Shown here piece after piece: positions 57,582-64,000 of a stretch of DNA of 64,000 nt. Within the stretch, counting starts at the first letter, position 1, and the number at the start of each line of letters is the position of its first letter. This DNA is from Mesaphorura yosii. Lineage: Eukaryota; Arthropoda; Collembola; Poduromorpha; Tullbergiidae. The notes under the pieces were generated by a model. That model did not search any database. It was given only the letters and a program-made list of their open reading frames with translations, and was not told the origin of the DNA. The DNA lies in contig WIXG01000008.1 of NCBI GenBank assembly GCA_009869945.1, forward strand, positions 310,001-374,000, written 5' to 3'. A program made the position numbers and the translations under genes.

Positions 57582-57935
57582 TTAGGCAAACGATCTAAAT
57601 CGCAGCTATCCATGTGGCTGAATTTATCAATTTGGACCATATCTTGCGAAAGCTCAACCCAGGTGTGGCCACTGGTCATCAGCTATCAGCATCGGCTTCA
57701 GTAAACGTCCTGAATTGTCGACGTGCTCTGGTAGGCTCAATAAATCGGAATTTATTCACGGTAATTGAGAACTCGCACTCGTTTGCATAATGACACGCTC
57801 AGCTGTTGTTATTTTGGTCTGAAAATAAGTTTAATTACTGGCTGCCTGCTGGCAATAAGTCGCATACGACAAACTCGAGTTCGACACAAGAATTTCTACC
57901 ATCCATAAACATCGTTCGGTCTCAGTCGCCAGAAC
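57582..57935. other. Spacer between array genes E and F
   Basis: 354 nt containing the gene E poly(A) signal near 57737. Nothing else seen. Confidence 0.4.
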
Positions 57936-58807
57936 ATGCTACATTCTTGTCCCTCGTTTAAAATGGAGTTGTGTTCAGCTCGCTCAAGTTGTGCGATGTT
58001 AATTTTGTTAATACTAAACTCCGTGGCAGAAAATTCAGCACAGGCACTGAGCTCCACCACTGTCGCAACGAATTCTGCACAGAGCCTTGAAAGCAACAGT
58101 ACAAGTTCTAACTACAAGTCAGAATTCGATGGACTTGATCCCAAATCGACTTCATCTGTCGCTGTCGGGCAGAATAGTTCTTCGAAAATCAGTTCAATAC
58201 TTAAAGATGGAGGGGATGCTACAAACTTGTCAACCTTATTAGATGTAAGTCATGTAAGCACGTGCGAAGCCGAACACATATCTGAGCCCACGTATCTGTT
58301 TAATTCAGTTTTCAGCAGTTCAGTTCTTCTTGGATAATGTCATCGGTGTCAATCTGAACACAATCGCGGGTTGGCCAGGTTGGATTCACATAACAATTCT
58401 GATGACAATCTTCTGGACCGGGCACCTGGTCATCACCTCTGTTGTCTGGCTGGCTTGGTATTATTACGTTTTTGGACCGGAAAAATACAAAGAGTAAGAA
58501 ATATGCATTTTTAATTAAATTAAAATTGTCGTGCTTGGTTGACAGCAGATACATTTCTCAAGTAATGCATTGTATTTATAGATTTTTCGACTGGATATCG
58601 TCTAAGAAAGATCGAAAGAAGAACAAGAAGCCTTCATCAACGTACGGGACGTCATATTACGGTGGAGACACTGGCACAGACGACAGCCTATTTTCAGGGT
58701 TCTTCACCACTTATTCTCAGTTGAGACGAAGTAACTCTGATGTAACTGGAGCAGTGACTCAGTTGGTGCAACGAGTGTACGACTCGCTTGAGCAAATCGT
58801 CGGCTAA
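57936..58807 (+). CDS. Array gene F: type I membrane protein
   Basis: Exons 57936-58244, 58324-58493, 58582-58807; 234 aa from the first ATG, or 225 from the ATG at 57963, which gives a more normal signal peptide (CAMLILLILNSVAENSA). The ectodomain is Ser/Asn-rich. After the phase-0 intron comes the membrane region: IAGWPGWIHITILMTIFWTG then HLVITSVVWLAWYYYVFG, with aromatic residues at its inner end. After the phase-2 intron the tail begins with a Lys-rich patch (SKKDRKKNKK), has a Tyr/Gly part (YGTSYYGGD), and ends in an amphipathic helix, VTQLVQRVYDSLEQIVG. The exon 2 acceptor (58323) is one of several AGs nearby; this one keeps the frame and opens at FFLDNVIG. Confidence 0.76.
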
Positions 58808-58902
58808 TTCTTCGAGGCTCATGCTTCCACGCAATACAAGTACTAATTAAATCAGCAGTGATTTTGCAAGCATTACTTTGCAAGATACAGTTAAAATAAG
58901 TG

Positions 58903-58909
58903 TATAAAA
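58903..58909 (+). promoter_or_regulatory. TATA box of array gene G
   Basis: TATAAAA 165 nt before the ATG at 59068. Classic core sequence; no initiator was pinned down. Confidence 0.55.
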
Positions 58910-59067
58910 GTGTTAAAATAAGCATTTTAGCTAGGTGAAGCAGTTGAGTTATTAAGCCATTTAAACGAACTCCGCGGTTAACGGCGCAAGCTCGTTCAAA
59001 ATATCAGCGTTTTGCATATGTTTGTTCTATCAGATTGGTTTCTCGAATCGTGATTAGTTCAGTAAAG

Positions 59068-59772
59068 ATGTCCACACAGTTGGCTCATTCAATGCTTTGG
59101 TGTTCAGTCCTGTTCGTTTTAATCGTAATTACTCAAGGTCAAAAGACGCCTTTACTTGAGTCCTCTTCGTCTGTTGATTTAAACCCCTTGAAGAGAATCG
59201 CAAATGGGTCAAGCACAAGCAAAACTGACACAGCAGTTGGAGGTCGAAATGACTCTGGGAAATTTATTTCGAGGCAAGAAGTTGATGTAAGTAATGTTCA
59301 GACGTACCTTGTTATGAAATCCATTTACTCACGTCGTTCTCGCAGGGCCCCGCCACCGTTGGCGACTGGTGGACATTCATCGGCACTTGGAGTGGAATCT
59401 ACACAGTCATAATTATTGTAGCGTTCGGTTTCGCAGTCCTCCTCATCCTCATTTGGATCGTTTGGTCGTGGTTCTTTTATGGGCTCAATGGCGGACTGTA
59501 ATTTATGCATATTTATAGGCTTTGCATGTTTCCCAATTTGAAATGTTAACGAATGAATTAATTTGTCATCGCCGTCTAATTCCAGCTACAGCCCGGTGTA
59601 CGGTGCTTACGGGAGACCCGCAAATTACAACAATTCTGGGCGTGGACCAGCGATCGGGCGCTCAGCTTGGGAATACCTTCATAATTATGATTACAATACA
59701 ATCCATTCGATTCTGAACTCGATTGAAGGTTTAGTTGACTTGTACAACAACGTAATAAACACGAGTACGTGA
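59068..59772 (+). CDS. Array gene G: type I membrane protein, Gly/Tyr tail
   Basis: Exons 59068-59286, 59346-59497, 59586-59772; 185 aa. Signal peptide MSTQLAHSMLWCSVLFVLIV. Ectodomain about 50 residues, Ser/Thr/Asn-rich. Intron 1 is phase 0. Exon 2 holds the helix: IYTVIIIVAFGFAVLLILIW then IVWSWFFYGLNGG. The phase-2 intron lies immediately after it. Tail: SPVYGAYGRPANYNNSGRG then an amphipathic helix, NTIHSILNSIEGLVDLYNN. No buried Lys. This copy shows the family plan most plainly: one exon for ectodomain, one for membrane, one for tail. Confidence 0.82.
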
Positions 59773-60123
59773 ATTTTCTTTCGCCGGGCGCCAGTAACTA
59801 TTTTGGGATATCTGGCAAAAAGCTACAAGTTTTGTGGAAGATGAGTTGAAGATCTGTCGGTATTAATGAGTTCGACTGTTTGAAGTACACGCATTTGAGA
59901 GAAAGAAGTTGCCAACATTTACTGCAATTGTCATTGTAAAAGGATTCAGAAAATTAACATAAATGAGGCCTAATTTCTTGACTATATGCAAGTTTGGGTG
60001 ATTGTTATTGGTTCCTTACAAATACCGATAAACTTCGGCTACACGGAATGAATCTGACTTATGCGAAGCGCCTTGCACGTCGCCGTCCGTCCCTAATTTC
60101 TTGAGTTTCAATGCTCTAACGTA
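59773..60123. other. Spacer between array genes G and H
   Basis: 351 nt; no gene or clear signal recognised. Confidence 0.4.
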
Positions 60124-61094
60124 ATGTCTCGAGGTGTGTTTAAGTTTGGGTTGATTAGTTTCCTGGTGGTTTGTGAGATTTCAAATGGGCTTCTAATTCG
60201 TGACAAATCGTCGTCCACAGTTAAAGAATCGACGGGTAGACAAGACCTGGAGTCAGACGATGACAGTCTGGATACTCTGTTCAAAGATGACAAATTCTTC
60301 ACTGAGTTTGACCAGAGTGTCGAGCAAAGAAAGCGAACGACATCGTGGACACCCGTCTCGCCTGAGATCACTGCAACAATACCATCCACAGAGGCTCCAG
60401 ATGCTGAACATCTTCAAGGCAAACTTGGCATTCAGCAATTACCGCACTCGTCCAAACCAGAGTCAACGTCAACTTCAGAAAACATTTCATCGTTACCGAC
60501 GCCAGCTTCGAACACTGCCAGCGACTGCAGGAACGGCCAGAAAACTTTTCTGGATACCGCCAACGCTGGGGTGAGTAACAGTACGCTCGCGTGCCTCAAC
60601 AACTGACACACACATTCAATTTTCAATGCTGACCCAATCCAAATTTTAGTTCACGTCGGTCACCGACGCATTGCTTGGACTCATTGGCCTAAGTACAATG
60701 CAAACGGCAGTTTACCCTGTCATCATGATCCTCGTAGCTGGCGTCACCGGATTTTTTTGGGCCGCCGTGTTTTGGTACCTGTACTCTAACTTTTTCAAAG
60801 GCGGAGGCTACTTTGGAGGAAATGGCGGAAGCGACGAGTGAGTAAACGTATTTTAAAATAATAAATTGTTCTTGTCCAGACCAAATTTACATATAAACCT
60901 TTTTGTTCAGATTCGGTCTTGGATTTTTCAAGAAAGACAAGTACAATAAGTACAACAATTACGGGTCAGCATCATCATCAGCTTACGGGCGTAAAAGTGG
61001 CCTTGACACTGACTGGGATTTCTACACAAAGGTTCTGAGTAACCTCGCATCGTATGGGTGGGACAAAATTGAGGACTCTTACGGGATTGAATAA
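60124..61094 (+). CDS. Array gene H: type I membrane protein
   Basis: Exons 60124-60570, 60650-60837, 60911-61094; 272 aa. Signal peptide MSRGVFKFGLISFLVVCEIS. The ectodomain is the longest of the three-exon members (about 125 residues): acidic first, then Ser/Thr/Pro-rich, with one Cys in SDCRNG. After a phase-0 intron: VYPVIMILVAGVTGFFWAAV then FWYLYSNFFKGGGYFGG. After a phase-2 intron: a Lys/Tyr patch (KKDKYNKYNNYG), SSAYGRKSG and a terminal amphipathic helix (DFYTKVLSNLASYGWDKIED). AATAAA near 61177 ends it. Confidence 0.85.
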
Positions 61095-61493
61095 CAGAAG
61101 AGGCAGCAATTGAGGCGACATAGAGTATTCGGGCCGCGAAGATCATTAAGACTAATTATTCTAACGCAACCGTTTGAAATAAAAAATAATAGAGTTATGA
61201 GTAGCATTTTGAATGTTTACTGCTCGCCAGTCTCCGTCGCCCGCAGTGTTTACGTCCTAGTCCTAATGGCGATGACCTGAAAAGATGGGCTAACACGCCA
61301 ATTTCGGCACAACGTACTCGATAGACGTCTGTGCCCCTGGTCTCTGACGTTTTCGCTGTTTTAGTCTGGTGTTTAGCATCCATTTACATTTGGTGCCAGC
61401 CCGGCAATGACTTCCCAAGAATTAACGCGCAGTATGTACGAAACGAGAAGTGCACCGTAGTTTAAATTCGCGGCTCAATGTAGTGGTTTCAGA
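61095..61493. other. Spacer between array genes H and I
   Basis: 399 nt with the gene H poly(A) signal near 61177. Nothing else recognised. Confidence 0.4.
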
Positions 61494-62365
61494 ATGAAGG
61501 ATTTTCACTTTTTATCCAGTAATCGTGCACTATTTACGGGTCTAGTGATATTTACTTGTTTGTGCAGTTTCTCCAGTAGTTTAGATGATGGCCACTTTGA
61601 CCACATAGCAAGTGATAGTGAAAATACAGCTGTCAGCCTGATTCAGCCTGAAGGAGGCGACGGAAGGGCGGCTTGTCCGGTAAGTTTAATTTGCTTCAAG
61701 TCTGAATGTGATCTTCTGCGCTCAAAGAATTTATGCATAATGCATTGACACTTTCCCAGTTTTGCGTGAGCGGCGAGTGCAATACCGCCACTCAAGTCTC
61801 TGGACTGCCCATCATTCAGTTGATAGCTGCTACGATCATTGGTCTGGTATGGGCGGCCATCTTTATTTGGTTGTACGCTAGCTTCTATGAGAGTGGAGGT
61901 GAAGGATACGGAAAGAGTCCGGGGTATGGTTACGGACCCAGCCCTGTGTACGGACCACCAGCTCCAGTGTATGGACCCCCGGCACATGTGTACGGACCTC
62001 CAGCAGCGGTGTATGGCCCACCTCCCTCCCCATCGTATGGACCTCCACCTGCACCAACATACGGTCCTCCTCCCTCGCCAGTTTACGGACCTCCGCCTGC
62101 GCCATCTTACGGCCCACCTCCAGTGCCAGTGTACGGACCACCTCCTTCGCCCTCCTACGGACCTCCGACAGCACCAGCGTATTCGCCGGCTTCACCAGTA
62201 TACGGAGCACCCATCACAAGTTACAGTGCTCCAAGCACGCAGTACCAATCGCGTGACGGTGGTACAATTGGATCAGGGCAAGTAAAACCGCCGTCGAAGA
62301 GAGCATCCCTAGCATCAACGTATTCCAGAGTATCCGATTCGTTCGATGGGCTTAAGAGGCATTAA
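61494..62365 (+). CDS. Array gene I: type I membrane protein with YGPP tandem repeat tail
   Basis: Exons 61494-61679 and 61760-62365; 263 aa. Signal peptide around residues 12-29 (ALFTGLVIFTCLCSFSSS). The ectodomain is short and acidic and ends in Cys: ACP, intron (phase 0), then FCVSGECN, giving a three-Cys knot just outside the membrane. Membrane segment IIQLIAATIIGLVWAAIFIW then LYASFY. The phase-2 intron of the other genes is missing. The tail has about twelve YGPPxPx units, then a Ser/Arg-rich end with SRVSDSFDGLKRH. The repeat echoes the two or three YGPP units in A-C, so it looks like an expansion of that motif. AATAAAG near 62691. Confidence 0.86.
61931..62214 (+). repeat. In-frame tandem repeat coding YGPP-type heptads and octads
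   Basis: About twelve units within gene I. The first units are seven codons (YGPPAPV, YGPPAHV, YGPPAAV), the later ones eight (YGPPPSPS, YGPPPAPT, YGPPPSPV). Unit length change and near-identical DNA (TACGGACCTCC) indicate recent slippage or unequal exchange. Confidence 0.9.
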
Positions 62366-62963
62366 GTTCTGTGAAGTTCTATTCCAATGGCTCGACTTTC
62401 CATGGCGCGTAAACGAAGATCTTCCTCGTACTTCGAACATTAACCTTGTATGACGTTACGTGTATTTTAGAAGTACGGATTTATTTCCAACGGTGGCGGC
62501 GTAACAAAAAGCATAAATACTAATTTTGAAACTGTTAACTTATATTTTGACCAATTTATTTAATCTAAGAACCAAATCTGTAGTTATTGTCATTAAGTAG
62601 TCCGACGTTTTATTGTATCGAGACAACATTTCATGATTCATAAACTCGTTGCCGTCTCCGCCGTCTATCATATTTGCAGGTACTGAAAACTGAATAAAGC
62701 ATCTCTTGAATTATTCATGAACGACAGTAATTTGACAAAGACGAGCAAGAACAAGAACTTGGCCAACAGTACAAAATTAGCACGCTAATTTTTACTATCC
62801 CGGTTGAACTGAATTTGAAGAGTTATAACGGACGGTGAAATTCGGAGCATCGCATCGCGTCGTTTGACCTTGTTTTGTTGTTTCGCATTCATCTCCATTG
62901 TAATGATTTATGTGCTGCGCAACTTCCCCTTTGCTGTCACTCGTCACTTTTCTCACTTTCAAG
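62366..62963. other. Spacer between array genes I and J
   Basis: 598 nt; gene I poly(A) signal near 62691; no other gene recognised. Confidence 0.4.
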
Positions 62964-64000
62964 ATGCGTCCAAGAAAGATATTCGGTTTACTAATTCCAC
63001 TACTACAAGTTATTCTTCTGCTCAAATTAATTGAACTTGTGCGTGGACAAACGGTGCAGGAAGACGGATCAGGGGCTCAGGCTATCCAATACGTGAACGC
63101 TGTGCCGTACAACCAAAATGGCGTCAAAACGGACTCATCAGCCAATTTAGCAGTACCAAATGTTAACGTCAAGCCAACTTACTACGATCATCACACCGGA
63201 AGCGTAATCGCTGCTCCAGGCCCAGCAGATGCGGGCAATGGGCAATCACGTTCGCTTCCAGTCTACCAGCAACGGAAGCAGACAATGTACCAACGTCGTC
63301 ACCGGCGACCGTACTGGTCCTCCACAAGCACGTCGACTGAGGCTGCGACCACCATGATCGTGGAGGAAGTAATCGAGTACTCAGACAACGGGACGGAAAT
63401 CAATCGAGAAAATGTCACGAAAGTCGTTCGCCTTCCACCTCAGCAAAAACTGGTTCCTCTCTGTCCGGTGAGATTCTTTTTCTGGGAATTTTGCCCACTG
63501 AACATTCCAATCCTGAACCTCTTCCTTCCGAAAGAATATTACGAATACTGAATACCACTCCCAGCTGACCTGTCCATTCCAACCGAACTTTTAAGTCGAT
63601 TATCTGTATAAAATTGTATTACTGTCCTCGAAACGCCCCACGATTGAGCTGACAGACTCCTGGACCGAGGACAAGACGGACTGACGACGCGACACGACGC
63701 GACAACGACCAATCTGACGAAGGTAGATACTCTGCTGACCAATGACAACCAGAAACAGTCAGACTTTAACTTTAACTTACGTCTTGCTTTTGTCTGTGGA
63801 TAGACTGAAGGCACGTGCCTCAACCGGACTCAAATACCTGACAACCACGAAGTGCAGGACTTGTTCATGACTACAACAGTGAACATTTCACGCATAGTTG
63901 ACAATTTCCTGGACCTTCTTCATTCACTGACATCTCTGGTGCTTCCTGAAACGGAGGAACGCCAAGTCCAACACGTTCGACAGTCGACGCTGCTTGCATT
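62964..64000 (+). CDS. Array gene J: probable family member, incomplete at the window edge
   Basis: First exon 62964-63477 in the favoured model: signal peptide (FGLLIPLLQVILLLKLIEL), Asn/Gln-rich ectodomain, a basic convertase-like stretch QRRHRRP, then Thr/Ser-rich, then Cys-Pro at a phase-0 donor GTGAGA. This is the same place where gene I has Cys-Pro and its intron. A second open stretch, 63804-64000, follows an acceptor (GTGGATAG) and reads TEGTCLNRTQIPDN onward to the edge with no stop; it could be exon 2 but has no membrane helix yet. Alternatively the frame simply reads through the donor and stops at 63551, giving 195 aa with a hydrophobic end (FFFWEFCPLNIPILNLFLP). An ATG further upstream (62910) is also possible. 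Membership in the array is inferred from position, signal peptide and the basic site. Confidence 0.5.

Larger units (their letters stand above)
51875..64000 (+). other. Head-to-tail array of nine or ten type I membrane proteins of an unrecognised family
   Basis: Genes start at 51875, 53122, 54552, 56122, 56969, 57936, 59068, 60124, 61494 and 62964, all on the plus strand, 0.2-0.8 kb apart. Shared plan: signal peptide; disordered Ser/Thr/Asn-rich ectodomain; one membrane helix rich in Ile/Val/Ala; a Trp/Tyr cluster; a Gly/Tyr/Pro tail; and an amphipathic C-terminal helix. A phase-2 intron follows the helix in seven genes; a phase-0 intron precedes it in six (seven if the last gene is counted). 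The tenth gene is incomplete. Copies A-C form a closer subgroup. Confidence 0.85.

Noticed and set aside
61878-62210. Antisense 110-codon frame across the YGPP repeat
   Set aside because: An artefact of the repeat; the reverse of YGPP codons is open by composition.
1-64000. CRISPR arrays, bacterial operons, transposon terminal repeats or integrated viral genes
   Set aside because: Read for direct and inverted repeats, transposase, reverse transcriptase and capsid-like frames; none seen. Short simple repeats only.

Overview
The window is nuclear DNA of a compact invertebrate genome. Most genes are split by short GT-AG introns of about 50-100 nt, poly(A) signals follow the stop codons, and the families present are animal ones: PIWI, EXT1, MICAL-like, CPSF6, TMEM135, SPAG1 and MORN3. 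A single-exon ionotropic receptor points to a protostome. TATA boxes with TCAGT-like starts and the general look fit an arthropod, possibly a small-genome one such as a springtail, but the exact lineage cannot be fixed from the sequence alone. Gene density is about one per 2 kb.

Layout. 1-12.4 kb: the 5' end of a TMEM234 gene (-), acireductone dioxygenase (+), a long gene joining sushi/CCP, serine protease and CAP domains (+), an ionotropic receptor (-) whose stop lies 12 nt from the stop of that fusion, MORN3 (-) and TMEM135 (-). 12.4-20 kb: exostosin-1 (+), an N-terminal-only SPAG1-like gene (+), and CPSF6 (-). 20.6-25.5 kb: six head-to-tail genes for small secreted beta/gamma-crystallin-like proteins. 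27-38 kb: a DDX19/Dbp5-like protein with decayed helicase motifs, then a PIWI gene with an intact catalytic tetrad. 38.6-51 kb: a small coiled-coil protein, a MICAL-like (CH-LIM-bMERB) gene, an intronless leucine-rich orphan and a tiny secreted protein.

51.9 kb to the right edge: the most novel part. At least nine, probably ten, plus-strand genes lie head to tail. They encode secretory-pathway type I membrane proteins of one architecture: signal peptide, disordered Ser/Thr/Asn-rich ectodomain, a single Ile/Val/Ala-rich membrane segment usually ending in Trp/Tyr, a Gly/Tyr/Pro-rich cytosolic tail, and a short amphipathic C-terminal helix. A phase-2 intron right after the membrane segment and a phase-0 intron before it recur in most copies. 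Sequence identity between copies is low, but the order of parts and the intron positions mark them as one expanded family. I do not recognise this family.

Themes: methionine salvage (ARD), heparan sulfate synthesis (EXT1), 3'-end processing (CPSF6), cilia/flagella (MORN3, SPAG1-like), germline small RNA (PIWI), endosomal recycling (MICAL-like), and two lineage-type expansions of secreted or surface proteins. Exon coordinates given below were derived by hand from splice consensus, reading phase and family similarity; none was confirmed with transcripts.
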